This document shows, one piece after another, positions 1 through 9,566 of a stretch of 64,000 nt of DNA. How positions within the stretch are numbered: the stretch's first letter is position 1; every line of letters starts with the position of its first letter. The notes beneath the pieces were generated by a model. The model did not search any database. It was not told the DNA's origin and worked only from the letters and a program-made list of their open reading frames with translations. The translations under genes were made by a program, and so were the position numbers. Source of the stretch: a virus; IMG/VR virus record IMGVR_UViG_3300028197_001221, positions 61,942 through 125,941 of that record. One strand, given 5' to 3'.

Positions 1-3000
1 GATCAATTCTACTCTTGAAGTCACCCGCCCCAATACCACTTTGAGAGCCGACACCCTTAATGCCTTCAACTCCCACATTAGATCTCTTTAACAATTGTTG
101 TTGTTGAACTTCTGGTGTAAATGACGCACCACCAAACTCAGATTGTATTTTTAAAGCTTCTGTTTCTAAATCAATAGATCTTTGTTTTGTTTCAATTAAT
201 TTCTTCTCTAAATCAAGTCTTGCTTTAGTAAAGGTTAGTAATTTCTTTTGTGCTTCAGCCTGAGCCTTAAGTGCTGGCAACACTTGTTTCATAGCATTGT
301 CGCCCACCTTTTGGATAACTTCTTCAAAAGCAGAGAAGTCGCCTTCAGACACACGTTTCATTTGGCCGTCACTTATATCGCTACCTTCAATTTGTTTCTT
401 CAGACGTTCTACAGATTTCTCGTCAACCCCTTGCTTTGTAAGTTCATCACCTGTCGCTTTTGCAAATGCCGATCTACGCTCGCCCATCGTTCCAGCGGCT
501 TGTCTTCCTGACTTAAACGCTTCCTTCATAGATTTTTTAGTAGCCTCAAATATAGCAGGCATATTTGCTTGTGCAGCATTTACAGCTGTTAAATTTCCTC
601 TAAATTTATCTATCTGTTCACTATTAGCTCCTAAGTTTTCAAGAGTTTTACTGGCATTGTCTAGAGAAGAATTGAATTGATCTGGTGATATACCTTGAGC
701 AGCAGAAGTAATACTAGCTTCTAGTGTTGGAATAGTACTATCTAAAGTATTACTACCAAGCTCTTGGCTTCTGGTATAATTGTCAATAGCAAGAACACCA
801 GCATTAGCAGCAGCTGTAGCAGATTGCATCGCAAGGTTCATAGCAGCAAATGATTCTCGTACTCTGTCTGCTTCTTTTTTAAGATTTGCAAAAGCTTCTT
901 CTTGTATAGAGGGTAGGGCTTTACCGTCTTCATCTTCTCTCGCTTCAAACTGTCCTTGACGCTCCATAGTCTCTCGTGTATCTTTAGACAAGCTATTTTT
1001 ATACTGCTCAAAAGAACCATTAGTATTAGCAGTTTGCCTCATCACGTTGTCAGCAAGAGGCTGTGCGCTTCTAAGGAAATCTTTGTCCACCTTGTCTTGA
1101 TCTGCTTTAATTGCTTCCTGATCTTTTGACAGTCTTTCGTTTCTTTGCCCGCCGGACTCCATACCCATCATACCAGCAACGCCAAATGTAGCAACGCGAG
1201 CAAAGCCTCTTCCAAATCCACTTGCAGGTCCAGACTTATCATTCTCTTCTATACTTTTTACTCTGGCTGAAGACCTATCTGCACTTGCTTGCACTGTTGC
1301 TGCGTCTGGGTCAAGTCTTTTCAGTGCATCTATAGCTGAAAGATTACCCTCTTTAAATTGTCGCATAGCTGCGGTAGCTTCTTTATTTGCATTAGTCAAA
1401 GCTTCTTGTGTTTTTACAGCCTGCGCCCTAGCTCCAGCTTCTAGTTTAATCGTAGTAATACTCTTACCACCCATCCAGTAACCTAGACTCATAGCGGTGG
1501 TTTTAATCATAGGTCCAAGAATAGGAAGCTCACTTCCCAATTTAATTGCAGCTGCCGTTAACCCAGCGAATATAGGGCCAATGCCGGGAATGAATGAGCC
1601 TATAGCAGCAAAACCAATAGCTAGCTTATTAACAGCAGAAGCACCTTCTTTTTCAAAGGCTATAGATTCTGCCGCAGCAGCATTACCGTCTTTAATTGCG
1701 TTGTCAAGCTTTGTAGCCCTATCAGTTAAACTGTCTATAACAGCAGTCAAGGCAAAAATTGAACCAGTAGCTACAATAGCAGGACCAGCCATGCTAGCAA
1801 CAGCTCTAGTTGCAACAACTACACCCTCTGCATTTGCTGCGCCCAGACCAGCTTTTGTACCAACAGCGCGAGCAGCAGTTCCAGCGCGATTAACAAGTTT
1901 ACCACCACCGCCAAGAAACTTACCCATATCTTTAAGATTTAATCCCTTAAACATATCAGCAATAATATTGCCCTTCATCTGGGTTTGCATCAAGGAGAAT
2001 GTGCCTGATAGTGCTAGAGATACGTTTGCTAATTGAGAGAAAGAGCTAATCATGTTAGCGCCAAATCGTTCAAGCGAAGAACTGTTCTCATCAATAACGG
2101 GAGTCATGAAGCTCAGGGCCATACTTGTGGCAATCAAGCCTTCGTTCATAGCACCAAAACCCATAAGACCTTTCTTCCTAACATCAGTATTGTCTTTAAC
2201 GGTCTTGGTTCCCTCGTTAACCGCCTCATTCCAAGATTCAATAGTTGTTGTTATCTGAGTAGAAGCCCCGCTAGGACCACTACTGACAGCTCCAGAGAAA
2301 GTAGCGGGTTTGCTAGCAGTTTTAGGTCCGTAAGTATTTCTGCGAGAAGTAACAATACCACCAGCAGCATACTTGCCAACCTTATTCATTTGATTAAGAT
2401 TGTCATAGCCAATACTTTGTGAAGTTTTCTTGTTTACTACAAACTCGCCGGGAGTCAGCATTGCGGGAACTGTATCTGTTCCAGTGGCAGCACCTCCAGA
2501 AGCAAACTTTTGGAAAGTATATCCCGATTGATCGTTGGCATTAATATCATTTACTATTTTTTTAACAATACTTGCTATAGACTTTGGTGTATTACTTCTT
2601 TTTGCATCTGCTTTTAACATTCCACTAAAAGCAGAAGAATCAGACGCAAACATCTTGGATAAACCTTCTTTCTTAGCCATCAAGTCGCCCTTGAAATCCC
2701 ATCTGGATTTATCCCCTTGGAGTTTAGCTCCAGTAATTGCGTCAATAATACCTTCAAATACAAAACCACTAGTAGTAGCTAATGCGTTAGCGTCTTGAGA
2801 AATTCGATCAGCAGCAGCTTTAAGCATACCATCATTCAAATCAAATTCTGGTCTAACGTTATCAAGAGTTTTATTAACATCTATGGCGGCAGCATTAGTG
2901 GCTGATTTTAACGCTACGCTAGTTTGTTCATTCACCATACTAGCAACGCTTGAATTAATACTTCCAGAAGCTCCGGGGAAGAAACCTGCAATGGAGCCAC

Positions 3001-4918
3001 TGATAGGTATAGTTCTTGCCATTCCTGTATTTTTAATTTTGCTAACCTTGTCTTTACTGTTTGCATAGTCTCTGTCAAAATTTTGAACAGCTGTTTGATC
3101 AGTTTTCTTAGTAGACGCTCTTGTCTCAGCAAGAAATTTCTTTTGATCTGCAACAGTCCCTTTTTGAGACATATCATGTAAGAACTTATTAGTTTTTGTT
3201 CTTCCTAGCATCTTAGATTTTTGTGTTGGACTACTAGCAAAAAAGAAATCCTCGTCAGTTCCGCGATCAGGAGTTTGATATCCTAATTTTTTCAAAACAT
3301 TAAGATTAGTTATTTCTCCTTTGCCTGATATTCCAATTGTCCTGTCTATACCTTGTGATGGTTGTAGGAAAAATCCACCAACTTGATTTGGGTCAACAAC
3401 AATACCACCTTTAGCGTATTTATTGCTATTCATCGCCGCCAAATTAGAAGCGCCCAATTTTCCAACACTACTCTTTTTAATAACAAACTCACCGGGAGTT
3501 AACATGGCTGGAACTGTGTCTGTATTACCAGAGCCGGGAACTATACCTCCACTGTTGAAACCACGAATAGCACCACCGCCTCCACCACCTCCACCGCCCA
3601 TTACTCCACCTAAAAATCCACTAAGACCTTTAGCTAGTCTAATTGTAGCAAGTGTAGCAAGTATGGGAAGAAGTGGCTTGACAGCTTCTGCTATCTTAAT
3701 CATAGCACTAGCTAGGTTTAAAGCAGAGTTAGCCATAGTTTGGAATGTGCTGGTTTCGCTAATACCTCTGATAAGCGCTAAGAACTCTTCTTTAACTTTT
3801 ACAATTCTAACTGCTAACGAAGCTTGAGCTTTCGCAGCATCACCAGCTAAAGAATTAGATCCTTCTTGTGCAACCTTAAGAGCTTCTTGTGCAACGGCGT
3901 ATTCTTTGATCAAAGGCAGGACTTTACCAATCTGCCTAAATCCACCCAACTGTTCAGCAATTTCAACAAACGTAATATCACCTTCTTGAAGCCCAGCTAA
4001 AGCTCTATTAAGTTCTCCAACAGCTCTATATGGGCCAATAAATTTACCTTCTAAATCAACAAGTTCAACGCCAAACTTTTTTAAGTATTCTATTGTTTGA
4101 GGTCTTTGAATACGAGTAAATATAGTACGTAAACCAGTAGCAATACTTTCAGCAGATTCTCTAGTAGTTGATCTAACACTTGTGAACAGCGCGATAAGTT
4201 CATTGAGATCACCGCCAGCCTGTTTAAACACACCACCAGTTCTACGAATAGTAGCGATCAAGTCACCAGACTCAACAGCAAACTGACCAGCGACAGCATT
4301 CAAAGAACCAAGCTGGCCTTCTAATGCTCCAGCTCCTTTTTTAAACTGATTGAAGATAGCAACAGCGCCTTCAGCAGTTTGTGTAATGTTGTCAAAGGTA
4401 GGAGCAAGTTCTGATTTTGCAAGAGCATCTAGTGCGATTTTAGTTTCTCTAGCACTTAAACCAGCCTGAGAGAGTATTCTACTGACACCCAAGATAGACT
4501 CAGACGCAACGCCAAAGCTTGTAGAAAGCCTAGTAATCTCTTGCGTAAGACCTTTTAGATCTTGCATAGACTTTCCAGTAACCTGAGAAATTTTAATAAG
4601 TTCTCGTTCAAAGTCTATAGCAGACCTAACCGCATTACCAAGAGTGTTAGTGAATAAGCTAACAGCCCTAGTAGCCACAGCTAAAGCTGTAAATCTTCTT
4701 AAAGAAACATTAAAACTATTACCTAGTTTTTGAGCTGACTTATCAGCATCAGTTAATGCGCTAGAAAGATTGTTGACTTGTTGCTGTGCCTTTGCCGCAG
4801 TCTGTGCCTGTATATTTACATTAACTCCCTTTAGTTGGCTTTGTATTTGATTTACAACTTGACCAACGTTATTTGGAGCTTGTAATTGCAGTTGTGCAGT
4901 TAGTACAAATTTTGACAT
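1..4918 (-). CDS. Tail tape measure protein (3' end beyond the left edge)
   Basis: This is the protein that sets tail length and occupies the tube lumen before DNA ejection. It starts at the ATG at 4918 (MSKFVLTAQL) and stays open to base 1, giving at least 1,639 residues. Residues about 85-400 look like the TP901-type tape measure core (SQVTGKSMQDLKGLTQEI, then SFGVASESILG). A run of ten glycines sits near residue 445. Two copies of the motif DTVPAMLTPGEFV, common in phage tape measures, occur near residues 460 and 810, each followed by a KYA(K/A)GGIV tail. Hydrophobic segments near residues 1036-1063 and 1098-1126 could be membrane-active, as in other tape measures. It follows three chaperone-like genes, the classical position. 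No strong Shine-Dalgarno is visible, so coupling to the gene upstream is possible. The truncation is due to the window, not mutation. Confidence 0.93.
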   Translation of the reverse strand, partial: MSKFVLTAQLQLQAPNNVGQVVNQIQSQLKGVNVNIQAQTAAKAQQQVNNLSSALTDADKSAQKLGNSFNVSLRRFTALAVATRAVSLFTNTLGNAVRSAIDFERELIKISQVTGKSMQDLKGLTQEITRLSTSFGVASESILGVSRILSQAGLSARETKIALDALAKSELAPTFDNITQTAEGAVAIFNQFKKGAGALEGQLGSLNAVAGQFAVESGDLIATIRRTGGVFKQAGGDLNELIALFTSVRSTTRESAESIATGLRTIFTRIQRPQTIEYLKKFGVELVDLEGKFIGPYRAVGELNRALAGLQEGDITFVEIAEQLGGFRQIGKVLPLIKEYAVAQEALKVAQEGSNSLAGDAAKAQASLAVRIVKVKEEFLALIRGISETSTFQTMANSALNLASAMIKIAEAVKPLLPILATLATIRLAKGLSGFLGGVMGGGGGGGGGAIRGFNSGGIVPGSGNTDTVPAMLTPGEFVIKKSSVGKLGASNLAAMNSNKYAKGGIVVDPNQVGGFFLQPSQGIDRTIGISGKGEITNLNVLKKLGYQTPDRGTDEDFFFASSPTQKSKMLGRTKTNKFLHDMSQKGTVADQKKFLAETRASTKKTDQTAVQNFDRDYANSKDKVSKIKNTGMARTIPISGSIAGFFPGASGSINSSVASMVNEQTSVALKSATNAAAIDVNKTLDNVRPEFDLNDGMLKAAADRISQDANALATTSGFVFEGIIDAITGAKLQGDKSRWDFKGDLMAKKEGLSKMFASDSSAFSGMLKADAKRSNTPKSIASIVKKIVNDINANDQSGYTFQKFASGGAATGTDTVPAMLTPGEFVVNKKTSQSIGYDNLNQMNKVGKYAAGGIVTSRRNTYGPKTASKPATFSGAVSSGPSGASTQITTTIESWNEAVNEGTKTVKDNTDVRKKGLMGFGAMNEGLIATSMALSFMTPVIDENSSSLERFGANMISSFSQLANVSLALSGTFSLMQTQMKGNIIADMFKGLNLKDMGKFLGGGGKLVNRAGTAARAVGTKAGLGAANAEGVVVATRAVASMAGPAIVATGSIFALTAVIDSLTDRATKLDNAIKDGNAAAAESIAFEKEGASAVNKLAIGFAAIGSFIPGIGPIFAGLTAAAIKLGSELPILGPMIKTTAMSLGYWMGGKSITTIKLEAGARAQAVKTQEALTNANKEATAAMRQFKEGNLSAIDALKRLDPDAATVQASADRSSARVKSIEENDKSGPASGFGRGFARVATFGVAGMMGMESGGQRNERLSKDQEAIKADQDKVDKDFLRSAQPLADNVMRQTANTNGSFEQYKNSLSKDTRETMERQGQFEAREDEDGKALPSIQEEAFANLKKEADRVRESFAAMNLAMQSATAAANAGVLAIDNYTRSQELGSNTLDSTIPTLEASITSAAQGISPDQFNSSLDNASKTLENLGANSEQIDKFRGNLTAVNAAQANMPAIFEATKKSMKEAFKSGRQAAGTMGERRSAFAKATGDELTKQGVDEKSVERLKKQIEGSDISDGQMKRVSEGDFSAFEEVIQKVGDNAMKQVLPALKAQAEAQKKLLTFTKARLDLEKKLIETKQRSIDLETEALKIQSEFGGASFTPEVQQQQLLKRSNVGVEGIKGVGSQSGIGAGDFKSRID

Positions 4919-4948
4919 ATGTTAAACTCACTAGCCACACTCTATCCG

Positions 4949-5842
4949 TTAGCTGTCCGCGCTTGCTTCTTTTTTCTTGGCTTTTGTTTTTCTTTTGGGC
5001 GTAACCTTCTCTTCTGTCTTTTTAACTTGCTTTCCAGTGTCGTCAACATACTTAAGGGGTGAAACATAATTTCCATCCTCATCAAGTTTATTTCCGTCTT
5101 TGTCTACCCTACCGCCATCGTTATCAACATACTGTCCCAAGCTGTTAATTCTGTTACCGTCTAAATCAACGGTCTCTCCCTTGTCATTAACAAGTGATAA
5201 TTCATCATTAACAAAATTAAACTCCTTTAAGAATTTATTTTCTGGAAGATTAGCTTCAAAATCTTTATCTATAGAATACATCATTTGAGCTAAAGCGTTA
5301 GCAGCAGCAAAAGCGATCTCACTATCAGACTGTGAAGTATAATCATCTAATGTTTTATACACCAATTCCCCATCAGCGTCATACGTGGAGTTAGCAACCA
5401 AAAAGTCAAAACGAGAGTTGTCTGAAAGCGAATCAGCAGTATTAGACTCTAGCGCCATTCTTTCAGAAATAAGCTCTCTTAGCTCTGATCTTTTCTGCCT
5501 CATCTCTATGGCTATGTCCTTAGCGTCAGAAGCTTTCATGGTTTTTTGAGAGTTCTTTCCAAGGTACAATTTTTTCTCTAGAGCTACAATGTCTTTAGTA
5601 ATTTGATCTTGCTCTGAGTCTTTCTGCTTATCCCAGATACCTTGCTGTCGCATAAACTTGGCAAGTTCTTTCTTAGTCATAATGCCGTCCCTGACACAAT
5701 CAGTCCAAGCCTTAGCTGCGACTCTTTGAGCTTTTGACATGAGATCACTAGGCGGTCTCTTAACAACAATCTTAACCGTCCTTTCTTCTCCTCCGTCTTC
5801 CTCAATTTTAACGTCTAGGTTTTTAGTTTTTTCCTTAATCAT
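4949..5842 (-). CDS. Tail assembly chaperone-like protein, paralogue of the gene at 6204-7229
   Basis: A 297-residue protein immediately upstream of the tape measure gene, where phages place the chaperones that coat the tape measure during tail assembly. Residues about 30-75 align with the protein at 6204-7229: both have PP(S/T), then G(I/V)MT(K/E)(K/R), then (I/L)W(D/H)K. Both also share a later (S/T)TY-D-x(5)-LY-like segment. The C-terminal third carries short D-x-DGN-type repeats (DLDGN, DNDGG, DKDGN, DEDGN). It ends in a lysine-rich tail that could bind acidic partners or nucleic acid. The gene is separated by 3 nt from the one upstream. I saw no classical slippery heptamer joining the chaperone frames. 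The role is inferred from position and paralogy. Confidence 0.62.
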   Translation of the reverse strand: MIKEKTKNLDVKIEEDGGEERTVKIVVKRPPSDLMSKAQRVAAKAWTDCVRDGIMTKKELAKFMRQQGIWDKQKDSEQDQITKDIVALEKKLYLGKNSQKTMKASDAKDIAIEMRQKRSELRELISERMALESNTADSLSDNSRFDFLVANSTYDADGELVYKTLDDYTSQSDSEIAFAAANALAQMMYSIDKDFEANLPENKFLKEFNFVNDELSLVNDKGETVDLDGNRINSLGQYVDNDGGRVDKDGNKLDEDGNYVSPLKYVDDTGKQVKKTEEKVTPKRKTKAKKKEASADS

Positions 5843-5845
5843 ATC

Positions 5846-6199
5846 CTACTCCTCTTTTTGTGTAACGGGCATTGTTATTTGATACTTTAACCACTTCACA
5901 TCATATTGAGACAACTCAGCATCAATATTTCTAGCTTGGTGATTACCTTTGTCTAAAATCTGTGATCTTACTTTATCATAAAGATCTTTCATCAACTGTT
6001 TTTGTTCTGCGGATTGATCGTCAGACTCCCAGAGGAAACCAAAGCTTTCCTCTATAGTACTCAAAGCCCCAATCATAGTCGTCTGTATTTTCTTTTTAAG
6101 AATTTTAGAAAGTCTATCTTTAGAACCTTGGGCATATTTATCGTCCCTGTTCTTTTTATAGCTTTCTCTGTTTCTTCTCATTTCCTCGAAATTTTCCAT
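5846..6199 (-). CDS. Small tail-assembly protein, function unknown
   Basis: A 117-residue charged, mostly helical protein (start MENFEEMRRNRES) lying between the two paralogous chaperone-like genes. The gaps are only 3-4 nt, so the three genes are probably translated as a coupled set. The first 35 residues are very rich in K, R, D and E. A central segment, IGALSTIEESFGFLWESDD, is less charged. I recognise no domain. Its position between the tail tube and tape measure genes makes it a candidate tail chaperone or tail-tube accessory factor. Confidence 0.6.
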   Translation of the reverse strand: MENFEEMRRNRESYKKNRDDKYAQGSKDRLSKILKKKIQTTMIGALSTIEESFGFLWESDDQSAEQKQLMKDLYDKVRSQILDKGNHQARNIDAELSQYDVKWLKYQITMPVTQKEE

Positions 6200-6203
6200 A
6201 ATA

Positions 6204-7229
6204 CTATTTCCTTTTCTTCATTTCTTCATACATCTGTTTAGTGAGATCTCTCTGCACATCTGGAAGTTTTATTCTATCTACAGCTCCTTCTTTTGCTACA
6301 TAAGACAACCTTTCGTCTCGTATGTAAGCGCTTTGTTCATCATTCATATTAGTGATAGATTTAACCTTTTCTTTATCTGTGGGGTTTGCCATTACAAACA
6401 CTTCATCTTTTCCAGCATTAGAGCCAAGCGTTGAATCTACATCCTTTTCTTTTTTATCTTTTTCTCGTTTTTTAGTTTGTACTATAAACCAACCGTCTAA
6501 CATGTCATCGTCTTTTATAACTTCTTCAGATGGAGCTTCCATATGTTCTTGTATGTTATCGTAAAGCTTAGACCATATAACCAAATTCTTTTGGCTAAAG
6601 GTTAATTCTTTAAAGCCGTCTTGTATAAATAATGGGCAACTTGAAACATCTCTATTTGACCAAATGGTTTTCCAAGGCTCATTTCTCGCCAAGTCTCTTA
6701 TTTCAGATTCTTGTAAATTAAGATCTGACCAATAACCAATAGCATCGTTAAGAGAGTATTCTTCAAAATTGTAAAGATGATTATCTTTATACGTGGTCTG
6801 ACTAATTAGATAGGATGTCTTTTCTAGTCCTGATAATCCTTCACAAGTATTTGTAAAATAACTAGTTTTAGTTGCGTTTTTACTGCCTAAAAGTTGTTTA
6901 GTAACTTGTAATATTTTTTTAAGACGACGTACTTCTTTTTTATCATAACGATTATTATAGATGTCTACTTTTGACTGATCTATTGCTTCTCTGAGTTTCT
7001 TTACCTCATCGTCGTCTGTTTTATGCCATAAGCCCTCCGATTTCATCCATCCTATCATATCCCTTTCAGTCATAACGCCTTGTGATTTTAATTCATCAAA
7101 GCTTTCTTTATATACTGTAGCCGCTTCTAAACATTGTTCTATAGTTGGTGGTATTATCTTTAAACCATTTTTAACAATTATACCAGAACGTATAGTATAA
7201 ATTAAAAGCTCCCGCATATGTTGTTCCAT
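6204..7229 (-). CDS. Tail assembly chaperone-like protein (upstream paralogue)
   Basis: A 341-residue protein related to the product of 4949-5842: residues about 27-75 (PPTIEQC, then SQGVMTERDMIGWMKSEGLW) match that protein's N-terminal region. The middle includes a helix-rich charged stretch (KKEVRRLKKILQVTKQLLG). A Trp-rich section (WSDLN, EPWKTIWSN, FSQKNLVIWSKLYDN) is absent from the paralogue. The C-terminus is lysine- and glutamate-rich. It lies downstream of the small structural gene at 7301-7612, across a 71-bp gap holding only a weak hairpin (CTGAAT/ATTCAG). A duplicated chaperone gene pair in front of a tape measure gene fits phages that make two chaperone variants. The assignment comes from context, not a recognised family. 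Confidence 0.6.
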   Translation of the reverse strand: MEQHMRELLIYTIRSGIIVKNGLKIIPPTIEQCLEAATVYKESFDELKSQGVMTERDMIGWMKSEGLWHKTDDDEVKKLREAIDQSKVDIYNNRYDKKEVRRLKKILQVTKQLLGSKNATKTSYFTNTCEGLSGLEKTSYLISQTTYKDNHLYNFEEYSLNDAIGYWSDLNLQESEIRDLARNEPWKTIWSNRDVSSCPLFIQDGFKELTFSQKNLVIWSKLYDNIQEHMEAPSEEVIKDDDMLDGWFIVQTKKREKDKKEKDVDSTLGSNAGKDEVFVMANPTDKEKVKSITNMNDEQSAYIRDERLSYVAKEGAVDRIKLPDVQRDLTKQMYEEMKKRK

Positions 7230-7300
7230 AACAAAACCTCATTTACGGGAGCTTCATAGAGTTGTTTCCTTTATCGTCCTGAATATTACTTATTCAGAAA

Positions 7301-7612
7301 CTATTCATCTTGTACATCAAGATTGTTAGCAACAAAGTCCAGATCAAAAGAGAACGTGTAGGTTCTTTTTAGGACATTGTTTGAAAGTGTTTGAGTTTGC
7401 GCGCTGCTTACTTTAGCAGAATCGCCGCTACCAATAACCTTATTGAAGTGATCACAAAGATTAAAAATAATCTCCGAGCCGTCACCTGCCGTTACATCAG
7501 CTGATACCAAACCCGTATTATCTACAAGTACAGCACTAAGAGTGCTGCCCGCAGTAGATTGATTAAAAACGCCGCTGCCACCAGATGCGCCAAATGCTTC
7601 GATTACTGACAT
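7301..7612 (-). CDS. Small virion protein next to the tail tube gene
   Basis: A 103-residue protein (MSVIEAFGASGGSGVF) of mainly beta-strand character with small residues. The segment LSNNVLKRTYTFSFDLDFVA resembles an edge of a tail-protein beta sandwich. It sits just downstream of the major tail tube gene and upstream of the chaperones, so it is probably a tail tube accessory or minor tail protein. It has a good ribosome-binding site (AAGGAG) a few bases before the ATG. No named domain is recognised. Confidence 0.6.
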   Translation of the reverse strand: MSVIEAFGASGGSGVFNQSTAGSTLSAVLVDNTGLVSADVTAGDGSEIIFNLCDHFNKVIGSGDSAKVSSAQTQTLSNNVLKRTYTFSFDLDFVANNLDVQDE

Positions 7613-7643
7613 GTTTAATTCTCCTTATTTATTTTTTAGCTTA

Positions 7644-8555
7644 TTAAGCGTAGACAAAATTATTGTATCCTGTATATGAATAGGAAACTGTAGCGTTTCC
7701 ACCAGAAGCGTCACCGCCACTGTAATTCATGCCAGTACATCGACCAGAAATACCAACGTTACCAGTGCTACCACCAGCGGTATATGAGATTTTAATGGAT
7801 GAATCAGCAGACTGAACATCAGTAGTCTGACCATCAGTGAAATTCAAACCTCCGTGATTAAGATTAGCTGAAACAGCGTTATAACTAACTTCTGCGCTAC
7901 ACTCAACTGGAAAGCTAGCTGCTCTAAAGTAAGGAGTCTTACTGCCAAACTCTAGCAAATCTTCTCTACCAAAGTCGATGCTAACTGTAGCACTTTGTAC
8001 TTTACCTGATTGACCTGCAATACCAGCAGCACTTAGTGTTAAATTTTGCCTCTTAGCTACATTAGCAGTCCCCACAGCTGGACTCAAGGTAAGAGTCTCT
8101 GCTCCCCAAGTCTGATGATTACCAACAACAGTGATTGTATCACTAGATGTACCATCTGTAGAGAAGTTAGCACTGTAATTAGACATATAAACACCAGTGC
8201 ATTCTACACCAATGATTCCTCCGGTATTTGTGTGAACACTTTCCGAGTCGTCTACAACTGCAAGAGTGACTGATTTTCTAAGTGTTGCTACCTTTGTAAT
8301 GCTCTGGTTCGCACCAGCGAATAAACCATAAAGGTTTTCCGCACTATCAAAAACCCTCTCAATAGTAAGCTCAACCTCTGGTGTACCTTCGATATTCTCA
8401 TAAATTTCAATCTGACCAAGCTGGAAAACCTGTTCTAGACCAAACGTGGAATTCACGCCAACGGACTGAACGCCGGTTAGGGCTGCGGAAGCATCACCCT
8501 TCTCCGGCCCGAAGCCTACTGCTTGGCAAGCGTAAAATATTCTATTTGTTGCCAT
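7644..8555 (-). CDS. Major tail tube protein
   Basis: A 303-residue protein starting MATNRIFYACQAVG. It continues with GVQSVGVNSTFGLEQVFQLGQ and then EIYENIEGTPEVELTIERVFDS, a pattern I associate with phage tail tube proteins: an N-terminal strand, then a (L/I)E-x(n)-PEVE(L/V) strand. The rest alternates polar and small residues, as in a tube-forming beta sandwich. It has a strong Shine-Dalgarno (AGGAGAAAA) and its own putative late promoter 40-50 bp upstream, as expected for an abundant protein. Neck genes lie upstream and chaperones plus tape measure downstream, the standard order for long-tailed phages. Confidence 0.8.
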   Translation of the reverse strand: MATNRIFYACQAVGFGPEKGDASAALTGVQSVGVNSTFGLEQVFQLGQIEIYENIEGTPEVELTIERVFDSAENLYGLFAGANQSITKVATLRKSVTLAVVDDSESVHTNTGGIIGVECTGVYMSNYSANFSTDGTSSDTITVVGNHQTWGAETLTLSPAVGTANVAKRQNLTLSAAGIAGQSGKVQSATVSIDFGREDLLEFGSKTPYFRAASFPVECSAEVSYNAVSANLNHGGLNFTDGQTTDVQSADSSIKISYTAGGSTGNVGISGRCTGMNYSGGDASGGNATVSYSYTGYNNFVYA

Positions 8556-8593
8556 TATTTTTTCTCCTGTTATGATAAAGGAAACTCTAAATA

Positions 8594-8607
8594 CATATAC
8601 ACAAAAA
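8594..8607 (-). promoter_or_regulatory. Putative late promoter for the tail tube gene
   Basis: On the minus strand this reads GTTTTTGTGTATATG. It shares the T-run plus GTGTATA core with sites upstream of five other minus-strand units (15296, 24561, 48078, 51180, 60724). No -35 element is obvious at 16-18 bp. It lies in the only substantial gap of the neck-tail region, 40 bp before the tail tube start. Promoter function is inferred from the recurrence. Confidence 0.5.
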
Positions 8608-8609
8608 CG

Positions 8610-9566
8610 CTAAATGTTTGTATTGATCGTCTCTAGCGTTGATCTGACGATTCCAGCATAAAAATTAGTGTTTATCAGCTCCATACCCTGCACATTTGAG
8701 TTCTTAAACATAGCAGTTTTTGAAGTCCCATAATCTTCTAATATATCAGGATATCTCAATGCTCCAGACACTGGAACACCTCGATAATCCATTGGAAAAG
8801 CGCCACTTTCCGCTAACGTGTCGTTATCAAACATTTGAAAAACCTTATCATTTTGGAAAGAAACTATGTCTACAAGGGTATTCCTCATAGTCTCAGTCTC
8901 TGCCAAACAGTGAAATAACACATCAGTCATAATCCATTGACCACCACCAAACTGGTAGGGGGTCATAGTTCGCCTAGGAACCACTTCTATAGCAATAGCG
9001 GGTAACTGCACCTTCATTTCAGAAGGAAGAGTAAAATCCGTATTGTCTATAGAATTGAGATCTAAGCTCCTATATTGTATCTCTCTTAACCAAGGTAAAG
9101 AATTAGCATATATAACATTTATATATTTATAACTATGTTCTGCCTGTACCTTACTATCCGTTGGTAAAGAGTTATCAAATACGACTCTACCATTAAAATA
9201 ATCTACATGATGAGCGTATGTACCAGTGGTGTCTGAGGGGTAAAATGTATCATTTACATAAACTCCAGAGATTCCCGGTATAGCATTGTCAGAGCCAACA
9301 AGTGGAGCTGGAGAATAATTTATCCCAGACTGCCAAACCCAGTTCTTTCTAAACCCCTCCCAAGCCCTGCCACTGGCATAGCTTTGAGTGTTGGATAAAG
9401 TAAGCTTGCTGTAATCTTGACCGTTAGAAGAAGTCTCTCCCAACTCAGCATTGAAGTAATTGCCCTTTTCTAACAAACCCCAATCAAAGAACTCTACTAA
9501 ATTATCTTGTAGTTCATTGTTTAGTGTCGTTTCAAAGACATTGTTAAATCCTTTTAAATAACTCAC
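8610..9566 (-). CDS. Tail completion or terminator-type structural protein
   Basis: A 318-residue protein (MSYLKGFNNVFETTLNNEL) encoded directly upstream of the tail tube gene and overlapping the neck gene at 9563 by 4 nt. The N-terminal half resembles a domain found in marine phage structural proteins (VYVNDTFYP, then YFNGRVVFDN). The middle has the stretch VEVVPRRTMTPYQFGGGQWI. Phages usually encode the protein that caps the tail tube and joins it to the neck at this position. That is the best guess, but it rests on synteny. Confidence 0.55.
   Translation of the reverse strand: MSYLKGFNNVFETTLNNELQDNLVEFFDWGLLEKGNYFNAELGETSSNGQDYSKLTLSNTQSYASGRAWEGFRKNWVWQSGINYSPAPLVGSDNAIPGISGVYVNDTFYPSDTTGTYAHHVDYFNGRVVFDNSLPTDSKVQAEHSYKYINVIYANSLPWLREIQYRSLDLNSIDNTDFTLPSEMKVQLPAIAIEVVPRRTMTPYQFGGGQWIMTDVLFHCLAETETMRNTLVDIVSFQNDKVFQMFDNDTLAESGAFPMDYRGVPVSGALRYPDILEDYGTSKTAMFKNSNVQGMELINTNFYAGIVRSTLETINTNI

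Noticed and set aside
1497-2036. A 179-codon plus-strand frame and similar plus-strand frames between 248 and 3827
   Set aside because: They lie inside the tape measure gene on the other strand, are rich in Ala/Pro/Ser as expected for antisense of such genes, and lack ribosome sites.
4949-6204. Programmed -1 frameshift between the tail chaperone-like genes
   Set aside because: No X-XXY-YYZ slippery heptamer was seen next to the stop codons; the short gaps are explained by ordinary coupled translation.
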